64,000 bases of DNA from CAZQKW01 sp964594075 (GCA_964594075.1 CAZQKW010000009.1:1-64000); one strand, 5' to 3'. Counted from the stretch's first letter, positions 35,925-45,778 are shown. Numbers and translations: made by a program. The notes: a model not told the origin generated them from the sequence alone.

Positions 35925-37943
35925 ATGAATCAAAAACAAGCCCCTATGGAACAGCTCTGTATCAATACTATTCGCACTCTTGCAATGGATGCTGTGCAAA
36001 AAGCACATTCAGGCCACCCTGGCACTGCTATGGCATTAGCACCACTGGCCTATGTATTGTGGATGAAATTTCTCCATTTCAATCCGCGCAATCCGTCCTG
36101 GTTCAACCGGGACCGGTTTGTGCTCTCATGCGGCCATGCTTCAATACTTAACTATATTATGCTCTTTTTAACAGGCTATGACTTGAGCATTGATGATATT
36201 AAAAATTTCCGCCAATGGGGCAGTAAAACTCCCGGCCATCCGGAATTCGGGGTTACTCCCGGGATAGAAACCACAACGGGGCCGTTAGGGCAGGGCTTAA
36301 TGAATGCCGTAGGCATGGCAATGGCAGAAGCACGTCTTGCCGCAATTTTCAACCGTCCTGGATATGAGGTTGTTGACCACTTTACCTATGGATTTTGCAG
36401 CGACGGGGACTTGATGGAAGGCGCTTCCCATGAGGCTGCATCAATTGCCGGCCATTTCGGTTTAGGCAAGCTGATTTTTATCTATGATGATAACCGCATA
36501 ACCATTGAAGGAGAGACAGCGCTTACCTATTCTGATGACGTATGCAAGCGGTTTGAAAGTTATCACTGGCACGTGCAGAATATCGGCGATCGGGCAAATG
36601 ATTTGGCGGCGCTTTCGGCTGCGCTGATCGAGGCACAAAAAGAACAGAACCGTCCATCGCTTATTATTGTGCGCTCGCACATCGGCTACGGGTCGCCAAA
36701 CTTCCAGGACACCAAGGAGGCACACGGCCAGCCACTGGGTGAAGAAGAGGTAAAACTAACCAAAAAGCATTATGGTTGGCCTGAAGAGGCTTATTTTTAT
36801 ATACCGGAAGGCGTTCTCCAGCACATGTCTCAACCAGGACAGCGCGGTGCACAGCTTGAAGCTGCATGGCGCGAAACCCTGACTCGCTACCGCCAGGCAT
36901 ATCCCGAGCTTGCTGAGCAGTTTGAAGCCACGTTGCGTGGCGACCTTCCGGATGGATGGGATCATGAAATGCCGGTGTTTACCCCGGACAGCAAATCAAT
37001 AGCCACCCGCAGCGCCTCAGGAAAAGTCCTTAATGCCATAGCAAAAAAAGTTCCTTGGCTTATGGGCGGGAGCGCAGACCTTGGCCCTTCAACGAATACA
37101 ATTATTTCTAACCACGGATATTTTGCCAGAGATAATTATGCCAGCCCAAACATTGCCTGGGGTATTCGGGAGCACGCCATGTGCAGTTGCTCTTCCGGCA
37201 TGGCGCTGCATGGAGGTGTGCGTCCTTACGCAGCCACTTTCTTTGTTTTCACTGACTATGCCCGGCCGGCAATCAGGCTTGCTGCCATGATGCATTTGCC
37301 GGTTATTTATGTAATGACCCATGACTCAATTGGGCTGGGAGAGGATGGCCCCACCCATCAGCCGGTTGAACATCTCGCTTCATTTCGCGCCATGCCCGGC
37401 ATCTGTGTTATCCGGCCGGCTGATGCCAATGAAGTTATCTTTGCCTGGCGTGCAGCAATGGAGCGCACCGGCGGCCCGACTATGCTCGTCCTCAGCAGGC
37501 AGAATCTCCCCATCCTTGACCGATCAAAACTCTCCGGGGCAGAAGGAGTGCTTAAAGGAGCATACATTTTATCCAAGGAGAATGCGGGGCAACCGGATAT
37601 TATACTTATCGCTTCCGGGTCGGAAGTGCATCTGGTACTGCAAGCACAGGAGCAGCTTTTGCTCGATAGGATTAATGCCCGTGTGGTCAGCATGGCAAGC
37701 TGGGAGCTATTTAGAGAACAGCCGCAGAACTACCGCGATGAAGTGCTTCCTCCGAAAATAAAGGCACGGCTTGCAGTAGAAGCAGGATCACCGCTTGGCT
37801 GGCGCGACTGGGTTGGTGATACCGGCGACATCATTGGCATAACACGATTTGGCGCCAGCGCTCCGGCAAAGGAGCTGTTCAGCAAGTATGGCTTCACCGT
37901 GGAGCATATTGTGGCGCGGGCGAAGCAAATTGTTACCAAATGA
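35925..37943 (+). CDS. tkt: Transketolase
   Basis: A 672-residue thiamine-diphosphate enzyme of the pentose phosphate pathway. ThDP binding is seen in FCSDGDLMEGASHEAASIAGHFGLGKLIFIYDDN; GHPGTAMALAPLAY, PGQRG and the later EDGPTHQPVEHL and GASAPAKELF are standard. An upstream in-frame ATG at 35871 would add 18 residues, but AGGAG lies seven bases before the ATG at 35925. It is a single gene and begins 125 bases after the end of repeat copy B. Confidence 0.96.
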   Translation: MNQKQAPMEQLCINTIRTLAMDAVQKAHSGHPGTAMALAPLAYVLWMKFLHFNPRNPSWFNRDRFVLSCGHASILNYIMLFLTGYDLSIDDIKNFRQWGSKTPGHPEFGVTPGIETTTGPLGQGLMNAVGMAMAEARLAAIFNRPGYEVVDHFTYGFCSDGDLMEGASHEAASIAGHFGLGKLIFIYDDNRITIEGETALTYSDDVCKRFESYHWHVQNIGDRANDLAALSAALIEAQKEQNRPSLIIVRSHIGYGSPNFQDTKEAHGQPLGEEEVKLTKKHYGWPEEAYFYIPEGVLQHMSQPGQRGAQLEAAWRETLTRYRQAYPELAEQFEATLRGDLPDGWDHEMPVFTPDSKSIATRSASGKVLNAIAKKVPWLMGGSADLGPSTNTIISNHGYFARDNYASPNIAWGIREHAMCSCSSGMALHGGVRPYAATFFVFTDYARPAIRLAAMMHLPVIYVMTHDSIGLGEDGPTHQPVEHLASFRAMPGICVIRPADANEVIFAWRAAMERTGGPTMLVLSRQNLPILDRSKLSGAEGVLKGAYILSKENAGQPDIILIASGSEVHLVLQAQEQLLLDRINARVVSMASWELFREQPQNYRDEVLPPKIKARLAVEAGSPLGWRDWVGDTGDIIGITRFGASAPAKELFSKYGFTVEHIVARAKQIVTK

Positions 37944-38226
37944 AGAGGGGCTGAGGGTATTGTTTAGTGATCCTCTTTGGTTAAAAGGTTTTTTTAAAAG
38001 AGATTTTTTCAGCGCCCCAAAGGATGTCCGTTATTGATTCCTCTCATGCTGCTTAAAAAAGTAAACCTGCGCTATACCTCTCTTTAAACCTTTAGCAAAG
38101 CGATTCAAGCCACATTAGAGGAAATAGGCTGCCGATTCATAACATAAATTTCAAATATTTTATCTGAGAGTGCATTATAGTTACAAAAACCGATGTCAGC
38201 AGCTGCTCGAAATAACGGAACTATAT
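37944..38226. other. AT-rich intergenic stretch after tkt
   Basis: No gene is supported. A weak hairpin candidate (GAGGGG... with CCTCTTT) lies just after the tkt stop and is followed by T-rich sequence. It may be a terminator, but the stem is poor. Confidence 0.4.
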
Positions 38227-38282
38227 TTAACTTATTGAAATTGCTTTATTTATTTTCAAATAAGGCTTAACCTATTGAAATT
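38227..38282 (+). promoter_or_regulatory. Paired 16-bp direct repeats upstream of a promoter (candidate activator site)
   Basis: TTAACTTATTGAAATT (38227-38242) and TTAACCTATTGAAATT (38267-38282) differ at one base and start 40 bases apart, close to four helical turns. The second ends 17 bases before the -35 hexamer at 38300. This arrangement is typical of an activator bound as two units, but no regulator in the window is obviously linked. Confidence 0.5.
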
Positions 38283-38299
38283 TAATTATAATTTTTTAT

Positions 38300-38328
38300 T
38301 TGACATGCACCATAAACTTTCCTATACT
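38300..38328 (+). promoter_or_regulatory. Near-consensus sigma-70 promoter for the NlpC/P60-barrel gene
   Basis: TTGACA (38300-38305), 17-base spacer, TATACT (38323-38328). The start of transcription would be near 38335, leaving a 5' leader of about 260 bases before the start codon at 38594. The leader contains GC-rich sequence (38339-38362) but no riboswitch class I can recognise. Confidence 0.75.
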
Positions 38329-38593
38329 CCGTCCAGACCGAAGCCGGGGGGCAGCAGTCTACCATTTTTAGTTTTCATGTAGAACACCTTCTCACATTGA
38401 CCAAACGTCTGTATATAGTGGCACTTCTGCTACTGAGACCCAGGTTGAGCTAAACAAAAACTAAATGCAACAGCCGTGCACAATGGTTGCTACATCTCTC
38501 AGCCATTGAGCTTGTGCAAAAATATCCAGAATATGGATACATTTTTGCATAAAAATGAAGGATTCAGGCTGTTTAACTGACTGTGGAGAGGCT

Positions 38594-39883
38594 ATGTTTC
38601 CATCAGATAACAGAAAAAACGAGATGTTTGTTGGTCGCTCAATACATCGCACTATTCATATCATTCTTGTCATAATCATTACGTTCTGCACTCATAGTGT
38701 TTACGGAAAAACAAGGGTCGCTTCTTCCCGGAAGAAATCGGGCATCCCGGTCTCTATTCAGCACCAGCGATTGCTCCAAAACGAGATGAAGAAATACCTT
38801 GGAACGCCCTACGAACTGGGCGGTACCGGCTTAGATGGCATTGACTGCTCTGGCTTTGCACGGCGAATTTATAAAGATGTGTATGGCGTCAATCTCCCCC
38901 ATAATGCGGCGTCACAGTCAAAATGTCCGCCCTCGGTGCTGAAAAAAGTGCCGTTAGAAAACCTGAATCCGGGCGATCTTATTTTTTTCTCATCTTCCCC
39001 TCGAAACAAACAGCGGATAACACATGTAGGCCTTTATCTTTCAGATGGCGAATTTATCCATGCTTCCCGTGGAAAAAAAAGTGTCGTTATTTCAAGCCTG
39101 AATGAGGGTCATTGGCGTTCAAAGATAGTTTCAACCAAAAGGCTATCACGTCTTGATCCGTGGGATGAATGGCAGGCAGAACGTTCAAGCAACATATCTC
39201 TGGCAGCTAATAAGAAAAATAGGCTTAGACTTTCATATAAGAAAACCGCCAAACCCTCGCCGACTACTGAACCCAGTAAATACGCCGCTATTTATTACCG
39301 TGATCAGTTTCACGATTTAGACCTTCAATACACCAGAACATTATGGGATAACACCTGGAATGTCACTATGAGCATGTTTCAGCAGCAGGCGCTCATAGGT
39401 GATGGCAGGATGTTCTCAAACCCTTATCCGGTGCCAACGGGACAACTGGTATGTGACGGGCACTTTACGTCTGCGTACAACCGAGGCTTTAGAATGAGTA
39501 GTGACTTTAGACCGGTTAACTGGCTTAACATAATGCCTTCAATAACGTATTTTAATCATGGTCCGGCAATACAGAACAGGGAACTCCCCCGCCGCGTCAT
39601 GGGCGTTGATATAGACCTTATTTCTCAAGACAGTACGTGGTCATTGTCCACGGGAGTCCAGTATGCGGATCTCAAGCAGCCCAGCATTTCTGTGGTGAAT
39701 TACCGTAAAAATGATATTAATGAACTCGATATGTCATTAAGATATCGCCAGCAGGTAAACGATCGCCTGAATATAACGGTAATTGGGCAGCGTATTCAAC
39801 AATCAAGCTCAGGTATTGAACAGTATCTGGATAATGAACGGACAGATCAAAGCATTTCTTTCCGCCTGAATTTTGTCTACTAA
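38594..39883 (+). CDS. Secreted NlpC/P60 peptidase with C-terminal beta-barrel-like domain
   Basis: A 429-residue protein. After an N-terminal hydrophobic segment (HIILVIIITF), an NlpC/P60 domain contains the catalytic cysteine in DGIDCSGFARRIY (about residue 85), LNPGDLIFF and the catalytic histidine in ITHVGLYLSDGEFIHA. The remaining 220 residues are rich in alternating polar/aromatic strands and end in FRLNFVY, with a terminal aromatic residue as in outer-membrane barrels. The peptidase probably cuts peptidoglycan peptides. The barrel reading is by pattern only. The ATG has GGAGAGG just upstream; another in-frame start exists at 38555. Confidence 0.7.
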   Translation: MFPSDNRKNEMFVGRSIHRTIHIILVIIITFCTHSVYGKTRVASSRKKSGIPVSIQHQRLLQNEMKKYLGTPYELGGTGLDGIDCSGFARRIYKDVYGVNLPHNAASQSKCPPSVLKKVPLENLNPGDLIFFSSSPRNKQRITHVGLYLSDGEFIHASRGKKSVVISSLNEGHWRSKIVSTKRLSRLDPWDEWQAERSSNISLAANKKNRLRLSYKKTAKPSPTTEPSKYAAIYYRDQFHDLDLQYTRTLWDNTWNVTMSMFQQQALIGDGRMFSNPYPVPTGQLVCDGHFTSAYNRGFRMSSDFRPVNWLNIMPSITYFNHGPAIQNRELPRRVMGVDIDLISQDSTWSLSTGVQYADLKQPSISVVNYRKNDINELDMSLRYRQQVNDRLNITVIGQRIQQSSSGIEQYLDNERTDQSISFRLNFVY

Positions 39884-39913
39884 TAACCTCATTTCACGAT
39901 TGCATGTGACAAA

Positions 39914-39962
39914 GCAATACCACGGAGATGGGCCGCATGCGTGCCAGCCGCCGTGGTTTTGC
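39914..39962 (+). terminator. Hairpin after the NlpC/P60-barrel gene
   Basis: GCAATACCACGG (39914-39925) pairs with CCGTGGTTTTGC (39951-39962) with one T-T mismatch. The TTTT lies inside the closing stem, so termination is plausible but unusual. It lies 31 bases after the stop. The remaining leader to nrdJ (39963-40278) holds no gene and no B12 riboswitch that I can recognise. Confidence 0.45.
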
Positions 39963-40278
39963 TGAAATGCTGAACTATCAGGCGTTCCGCACATTACCCG
40001 TGAAAATAAGCCTGCCTGATAAAGACAACCCCCCCTTTGACGCTGCTTACACGGAAACACTATTTCTTGTGAGACTTGTGTCGCAAAAATCCCTTGTGAA
40101 AAAGTAATAATTGCAATAATAAATATTGCTATATCCATTAATTGTCGGTTGTGCTGGTTTACCTCGACTTTTCTTCCGTGAGGTGCACATAGTCTATTGA
40201 GGTTTGGAGCGTGCGGGTGCAAGGATTCAGGTATTATGGTGAACATTATACAGCATTAATCTCACCCAAGGGGTAATC

Positions 40279-42396
40279 ATGCAGGTTCTTCCGCAAACGA
40301 TACGTAAGCGTGACGAGTCTCTGGTGAGCTTTGATAACCAGAAAATATGGCGCGCCATCTATAGGGCTGCTTTTGAAGTTCTGGCAGATGAATCAAAAGC
40401 CAGAGAGTTAGCAGATGGCACACTTGGCAAGGTATTGGAAAAAATTTCACTTCGTTATGCCAATCTCGTTCCTTCCGTTGAAAATATCCAGGATACGGTA
40501 GAAGAAACACTGATGGAGGAAGGCAACAGCGTTATTGCCCGAAGTTATATTCTCTATCGGGAGGAACATAAATACCTCAGACAGGCAAAAAAAATCTTTG
40601 GTATTAAAGATGACCTTAAACTCCCCTTAAACTCTCTTTTTGTGCTAAAAAATCGTTATTTGCTGAAAAATGATGATCAGCAGGTAATAGAAACCCCCCG
40701 CGAACTCTTTCAACGAGTCGCAAAAGCTATAAGCCAAGGCGAGCTGAATTACAAATCGCCGTATCAGAGGGAGGAAGTTGAAGCAACCTTTCTGCAGATG
40801 ATGACCAGCCTAAAATTTATGCCAAATTCACCCACCCTCATGAATGCGGGAACAGAGCTCGGGCAACTTTCTGCCTGTTTCGTGCTGCCTGTTGAAGATT
40901 CCATTGAAGGTATTTTTGAGACTCTGAAAAACATGGCCCGCATTCATCAGACCGGCGGTGGAACCGGGTTCGATTTTTCGCGTCTCAGACCGCGGGGCGA
41001 TATTGTTAGTACCACAAAGGGGGAAGCATCAGGGCCGGTTTCATTTATGAGCATTTTTAACCAGGCTACGGGAATAATCGTTCAAGGGGGACGGCGACGC
41101 GGCGCCAATATGGGCATACTGCGCTGTGACCACCCCGATATTGTTGACTTTATTCAGGCCAAGCAGCAAGAAGGGGCATACTCAAACTTTAATCTTTCGG
41201 TGGCCGTTACTGACGCTTTTATGGATGCTGTCCGCAAAAATGGCTCATATGACCTCATCAATCCCCGGAACGGGAAAAAAGTCAAATCCATCCGCGCTAA
41301 GTCCACATTTGATCTTATCGTGCACGCTGCATGGCGTTCGGGTGACCCGGGACTGGTATTCCTTGATGAAATCAACCGCCATAATCCCACGCCAGTAATG
41401 GGGAAAATAGAAGCCACTAACCCGTGCGGAGAAATCCCGTTACTTCCTTATGAAAGCTGTAACCTTGCATCAGTCAATCTGGCAAAATTCGTAAATGGAA
41501 GAACTATTGACTGGGAAGGACTAAAAGAGTGCATCTGGTGGGGAGTTCGTTTTCTTGACGATGTTATTGAAGTCAACAAATATCCCCTGTCCCAAATCAA
41601 AGAAATTACATTTGCAAACCGCAAAATAGGGCTGGGGGTCATGGGATTTGCCGATATGCTAATAAAATTAGGCATTCCCTATACTGATCCTCAGGCACTC
41701 ACTACGGCAAAGACGCTTATGCAATTTTTTCAGCAGGAAACGCGCAATGCTTCAATGCGCCTTGCCCGTGAACGAGGGGCCTTCCCGGCTTATGAGAAAT
41801 CCATATATCCGGCGATGAACCTGAAACTGCGCAATGCAACGGTCAACACTGTAGCGCCGACGGGAACTATCAGCATTATCTGCGGCTGCTCCAGCGGTAT
41901 AGAGCCGTTATTCGCGTTGAGCTATGTGCGGAACGTCCTGGCGGGAGCAAAACTGTTTGAAGTCCATCAGCTCTTTGCACAGGAACTTCGCCAGCGGGGT
42001 CTTTACCATAAAGATCTTATGGCAGAAATAGGAAAATCAGGTTCGATCCAGCAGCTCAATGAAATACCCGAAGAGCTGAGAAAATTGTTTGTCATTGCTT
42101 TTGATATATCGCCTGACCAACACCTTGAAATTCAGGCAGCGTTTCAGCAGTTCACGGATAATTCGGTTTCCAAAACCATAAACCTTCCCCCTGATGCGAG
42201 CATTGAGGATGTGGCACATATTTATCTGCGCGCCCATGAATTGAAATGCAAGGGTATAACGATTTACCGTTACGGCACGAAAGAAAATCAGGTGCTTTCT
42301 TTTGGCGCGGAGGAGTGGGAAGAAGAAGCAGAAGAGCTTATTACTGCAGATGCTGAATATTCCGGGGGATGTTTTTCCGGAACCTGTGTTTTTTAG
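40279..42396 (+). CDS. nrdJ: Adenosylcobalamin-dependent ribonucleotide reductase, class II
   Basis: A 705-residue class II RNR that needs adenosylcobalamin and works with or without oxygen. An N-terminal ATP-cone (about residues 5-100, TIRKRDESLVSFDNQKI) precedes the catalytic domain. Active-site loops NPCGEIPLLPYESCNLASVNL and NTVAPTGTISIICGCSSGIEP are clear. The C-terminus has the redox cysteines GGCFSGTC. No nrdB or nrdD gene is near. No B12 riboswitch was recognised upstream, so cobalamin control is not shown. Confidence 0.95.
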   Translation: MQVLPQTIRKRDESLVSFDNQKIWRAIYRAAFEVLADESKARELADGTLGKVLEKISLRYANLVPSVENIQDTVEETLMEEGNSVIARSYILYREEHKYLRQAKKIFGIKDDLKLPLNSLFVLKNRYLLKNDDQQVIETPRELFQRVAKAISQGELNYKSPYQREEVEATFLQMMTSLKFMPNSPTLMNAGTELGQLSACFVLPVEDSIEGIFETLKNMARIHQTGGGTGFDFSRLRPRGDIVSTTKGEASGPVSFMSIFNQATGIIVQGGRRRGANMGILRCDHPDIVDFIQAKQQEGAYSNFNLSVAVTDAFMDAVRKNGSYDLINPRNGKKVKSIRAKSTFDLIVHAAWRSGDPGLVFLDEINRHNPTPVMGKIEATNPCGEIPLLPYESCNLASVNLAKFVNGRTIDWEGLKECIWWGVRFLDDVIEVNKYPLSQIKEITFANRKIGLGVMGFADMLIKLGIPYTDPQALTTAKTLMQFFQQETRNASMRLARERGAFPAYEKSIYPAMNLKLRNATVNTVAPTGTISIICGCSSGIEPLFALSYVRNVLAGAKLFEVHQLFAQELRQRGLYHKDLMAEIGKSGSIQQLNEIPEELRKLFVIAFDISPDQHLEIQAAFQQFTDNSVSKTINLPPDASIEDVAHIYLRAHELKCKGITIYRYGTKENQVLSFGAEEWEEEAEELITADAEYSGGCFSGTCVF

Positions 42397-42450
42397 ACAC
42401 GGTGCCAAACAATTTCTTTCCCAATTTATCTGCTGACAGGAGTTTAAACC

Positions 42451-43098
42451 ATGCAAAGCGCACAGAAACGAATAGGTGCGATTATCAAAATTCTCCGACA
42501 AAACTATCCCGTTGCCTGCACAGCACTTAATTTTGAAACGCCGCTGCAGATTCTTGTCGCGACCATTCTTTCAGCCCAGTGCACTGACGAACGGGTTAAT
42601 AAAATAACTCCGGCACTCTTTAAAAAATATTCTTCCGCAAAACATTTTGCGTGCGCTCGGCAGGAAGACCTGGAAAGAGAAATTCGGTCCACCGGATTCT
42701 TTAGAAATAAAGCAAAGAATATCATCGCAGCGGCAAAAAAAATTTGTAATGACTACGGCGGGCACGTGCCGGATTCCATGGAAAAACTTTTAACGCTACC
42801 GGGCGTTGCGCGTAAAACAGCCAACATTGTGTTATCCAGCGCCTTTAAAAAGGCGGAAGGTATTGCGGTAGATACGCATGTCAAGCGGTTATCTGAACGT
42901 CTGGCGTTGAGCACGCATGAAGATCCGGAAAAAATTGAAAAAGATCTCATGGCGTTGGTGCCCAAAAAGGACTGGCTGGATTTTAATTATCTGCTGGTCA
43001 ATCATGGCCGGGCAATTTGCACGGCACGAAAGCCGAAATGCCTTGAATGCCCGATACAACATCTCTGCCCGTCGGCAAAAAAATTCTCCACTGGCTAA
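42451..43098 (+). CDS. nth: Endonuclease III
   Basis: A 215-residue base-excision glycosylase/AP lyase. The helix-hairpin-helix is LLTLPGVARKTANIVL with the catalytic lysine, and the catalytic aspartate lies in VDTHVKRLS. The C-terminal 4Fe-4S motif is C-x6-C-x2-C-x5-C (CTARKPKCLECPIQHLC). It starts 54 bases after nrdJ in the same direction. Confidence 0.95.
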   Translation: MQSAQKRIGAIIKILRQNYPVACTALNFETPLQILVATILSAQCTDERVNKITPALFKKYSSAKHFACARQEDLEREIRSTGFFRNKAKNIIAAAKKICNDYGGHVPDSMEKLLTLPGVARKTANIVLSSAFKKAEGIAVDTHVKRLSERLALSTHEDPEKIEKDLMALVPKKDWLDFNYLLVNHGRAICTARKPKCLECPIQHLCPSAKKFSTG

Positions 43099-43180
43099 AA
43101 AGCCAAGATGCACAATGGCTAAAAAGTTAATGGGCATTTTTTATGGCTTTTACCCGTTAACCCCTATGCAGCGAGGAAAT

Positions 43181-44035
43181 ATGCTATTTACCAACTCAGT
43201 TATCAAAGAAGCCTGTGCAGATTTGCAGTCCCGCTATGTTGACTATCTTATCAATCATTTTGCAGATTGGCGCGTCTGGGCGGAGGCTTCCGCTAAAGTT
43301 GCGAACCGGGAACCGGTGCGGGAGGAAGAAATTCCCGTGGCGTTTCGAACAGAATTCAAGATAACCAAAGTCATCGTGGAGATGGAAGACCTCGGGAAAT
43401 TTGACTGGCAAAACCCCACGCTGCTAAAACTGTTTGGTGAACTTGCGCAAGGAGAATTTTATGCCTTTTTTGGCGATATGATAACCCAAATTGCCCTGCG
43501 TCTGTCACAGTCAACGGGGGTCAAAACCCTCTTTGAGATCGGGGCCGGCAGAGCAAATCTAACCAAGATTATGCTTGACCAGATGAGGGCGATGCAGGTA
43601 GCGCTGCCTATCATAACCACAGATTCCCAGCCGATTATTTTAGATACTATTGAAAAGCTGAAATCAGAATACCCCGAGGCAGAAATTTATCCCGGCCTCT
43701 GGAATATTACCGACGATCCTTCCGATGAACTGTTCACCGTAATTCAGCATCCGGTTCTTCTGTATGAGCGCTACACGCTTAACTATGCAAACGTGAGTGC
43801 GATCAAAAATATCTCACGAATTGCAGACATTGTGGTGCTGGGGGACTGGTTTAACTATACCGGCGAACTGTTTGCCTATGACGAGATATTTAAAAAAATT
43901 GGTGCGATGCCCCTGTTTTTTAAGGACATAAAACCCCATCTTGATAAATATTTTCCCAATCAGTATATTTTTGATCAGCGCGCCCTTGATTCAATCAAGC
44001 TTCCCAATATAACCCTGCTTATAGCGTGGAAGTGA
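43181..44035 (+). CDS. Class I SAM-methyltransferase-like protein of unknown target
   Basis: A 284-residue protein. TLFEIGAGRANLTKIML resembles methyltransferase motif I, and ITTDSQP fits the acidic end of the next strand. The N-terminal part is a helical domain and the C-terminal part is not recognised. GAGGAAAT directly before the ATG at 43181 supports this start; an ATG at 43115, just after nth, would add 22 residues and has no good ribosome site. The substrate is unknown. Confidence 0.6.
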   Translation: MLFTNSVIKEACADLQSRYVDYLINHFADWRVWAEASAKVANREPVREEEIPVAFRTEFKITKVIVEMEDLGKFDWQNPTLLKLFGELAQGEFYAFFGDMITQIALRLSQSTGVKTLFEIGAGRANLTKIMLDQMRAMQVALPIITTDSQPIILDTIEKLKSEYPEAEIYPGLWNITDDPSDELFTVIQHPVLLYERYTLNYANVSAIKNISRIADIVVLGDWFNYTGELFAYDEIFKKIGAMPLFFKDIKPHLDKYFPNQYIFDQRALDSIKLPNITLLIAWK

Positions 44036-44044
44036 TGGATCAAT

Positions 44045-44758
44045 TCAATATTTGAGAGCAGGATTGAGCATGTCGGCAGGAAACTGCCATCTGCCCCGCA
44101 GCGTCTTATGCTTTAATGCTTCCCTGAGCAAACGCAGAAACTCTGCGCGAGGAATCTCCCGTGCTCCGAAATTAACCAAGTGTTGTGTGGTAAGCTGGCA
44201 ATCAATTAACGAGAACTTTTTTGCCTGCAAAAACCAGACCAGATATACAAATGCTATCTTGGACGCATTGCTTACTCGGGAGAACATTGATTCACCAAAA
44301 AAAGCCCTTCCCAGAGATACGCCATAAAGTCCGCCAACCAGCGCACCATGTTGCCAGCTTTCAATCGAATGCGCGAAGCCTTCCTGATGGAGACTGCAAT
44401 AGGCTTCAACCATATCATCGGTGATCCACGTAGCGCTTTGATGCGGCCGCTTAATGCTGGCGCACCCCTTTATTACTTCATCAAAAGCCTGGTCAAAAGT
44501 AATGTCAAACGGTTCTTTTTTTATAAGGCGCATGAGGCGCCGGGAAATTCTCAGTTCCCCAGGATTAAGAATAAGCCGGGGGTCTGGCGACCACCATAAA
44601 ATGGGCGTTTCTTTACTAAACCAAGGGAAAATCCCCATTCGATACGCCAAGAGCAGCCGCTGAACACTCAAGTCTCCGCCAACAGCAAGCAAACCATCCG
44701 CATCTGCATAGACTGGCGAAGGGAATAGGAGTTGTTCCGTAAGCTTAAAGACGGTCAT
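44045..44758 (-). CDS. aat: Leucyl/phenylalanyl-tRNA-protein transferase
   Basis: A 237-residue N-end-rule enzyme that adds Leu or Phe to N-terminal Lys/Arg of proteins. The family blocks are GLLAVGGDLS, YRMGIFPWF, ILWWSPDPRLIL, WITDDMVEAYCSLHQEGFAHSIESW and LYGVSLGRAFFGESMFSR. The length and these motifs leave little doubt. It is convergent with the methyltransferase-like gene and divergent from the SDR gene. Confidence 0.96.
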   Translation of the reverse strand: MTVFKLTEQLLFPSPVYADADGLLAVGGDLSVQRLLLAYRMGIFPWFSKETPILWWSPDPRLILNPGELRISRRLMRLIKKEPFDITFDQAFDEVIKGCASIKRPHQSATWITDDMVEAYCSLHQEGFAHSIESWQHGALVGGLYGVSLGRAFFGESMFSRVSNASKIAFVYLVWFLQAKKFSLIDCQLTTQHLVNFGAREIPRAEFLRLLREALKHKTLRGRWQFPADMLNPALKY

Positions 44759-44827
44759 GGTATGCGCAGATAATATAAACGATAATTTTATAATACGCTA
44801 TACTGTGATAATAATCCATAATTTGTG

Positions 44828-44856
44828 TTGACACCGGGCAATCATCTTTCTATATT
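44828..44856 (+). promoter_or_regulatory. Near-consensus sigma-70 promoter for the SDR gene
   Basis: TTGACA (44828-44833), 17-base spacer, TATATT (44851-44856). Transcription would start near 44863, about 78 bases before the ATG at 44941. It is in the divergent region between aat and the SDR gene. Confidence 0.75.
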
Positions 44857-44940
44857 TTTTTTATTCAAACCGGCAACTATCGGAAAGAAAATCAGTGTTA
44901 TGTGTCAAATCCGGTGTTTGAGTGCACAGGGAGAACCAAG

Positions 44941-45630
44941 ATGACTGGCACAGAAAAAATCGTTGTAGTAGCAGGTGCCACGGGAAGGACAGGAAGGCAC
45001 ATTATACATGAAGCGCTGAAACAGGGGTATCGGGTGCGAGCGCTTATATTACGGGCAGGTGGCGCATACGACAAGTCATTTCTCAAGCAGCCGGGAGTAG
45101 AATCTGTTGAAGCCCGCCTTGAATCGGTCGCGTCACTTGAGGAGGCAATGAAGGGTGCTGATTATATAATTAGTGCAATCGGATCTAAGAAACCATTCAA
45201 CAGGAGGGAGAATGATCGTGTTGATAATAAGGGCAATCAAAATCTGGTGCTGGCAGCTAAAGCGCGGGGATTAAAACATGTGGTGGTGATATCATCAATC
45301 GGGGTGGGCAACAGCCGCAATGCTTTAATGTGGCTGTTTCGCTTATTAATGGGCCCCGTGCTCAAGGCAAAGGAAAAATCAGAAAATTTTATCAGGGCAA
45401 GCTGCATTGATTACACGATCATTAGACCGGGGGGCTTAACTGATACACCGCTTATGGGTAACATTGCATTCGGCGAAGGCGGAAAAATTAGCGGGCGCAT
45501 AACCCGCGAGGAGGTGGCGCGTGTCTGTGTTGCAGCGTTGACTGATCCGGCACTGAAAAATAGAACGCTTGAAGTAGTTAACGCGACTACGGTAAGGGCG
45601 GATCGGCGGCGTTTTCTGATTAACCCCTAA
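44941..45630 (+). CDS. Atypical SDR / NAD(P)-binding protein
   Basis: A 229-residue Rossmann protein with VVVAGATGRTGRHIIHEAL at the N-terminus (GxxGxxG). ISAIGSKKPF, VVVISSIGVGN and YTIIRPGGLTDTP follow, the pattern of atypical SDR proteins such as NAD(P)H-binding TMR or complex-I-assembly-type proteins. It lacks the YxxxK pair of classical SDR enzymes, so catalytic activity is doubtful. GGGAGAA precedes the ATG. The substrate is unknown. Confidence 0.8.
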   Translation: MTGTEKIVVVAGATGRTGRHIIHEALKQGYRVRALILRAGGAYDKSFLKQPGVESVEARLESVASLEEAMKGADYIISAIGSKKPFNRRENDRVDNKGNQNLVLAAKARGLKHVVVISSIGVGNSRNALMWLFRLLMGPVLKAKEKSENFIRASCIDYTIIRPGGLTDTPLMGNIAFGEGGKISGRITREEVARVCVAALTDPALKNRTLEVVNATTVRADRRRFLINP

Positions 45631-45778
45631 ATCAAGCCAGTAGCTATATCGCCAAGAAGAGTGTTTGGGGAACGTATTCCCATAAATTCGCAACCTTCTT
45701 GGAACATCTCGCTTATTATCATCGCAGGGGTTCTTTATTTATTTTGCCAATTGCAACCAGCAGGATAAGGATCGCGGC

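Noticed and set aside
39884..40278. Cobalamin riboswitch upstream of nrdJ
   Set aside because: I could not find the B12-box sequence or the expected fold; only a terminator-like hairpin is visible.
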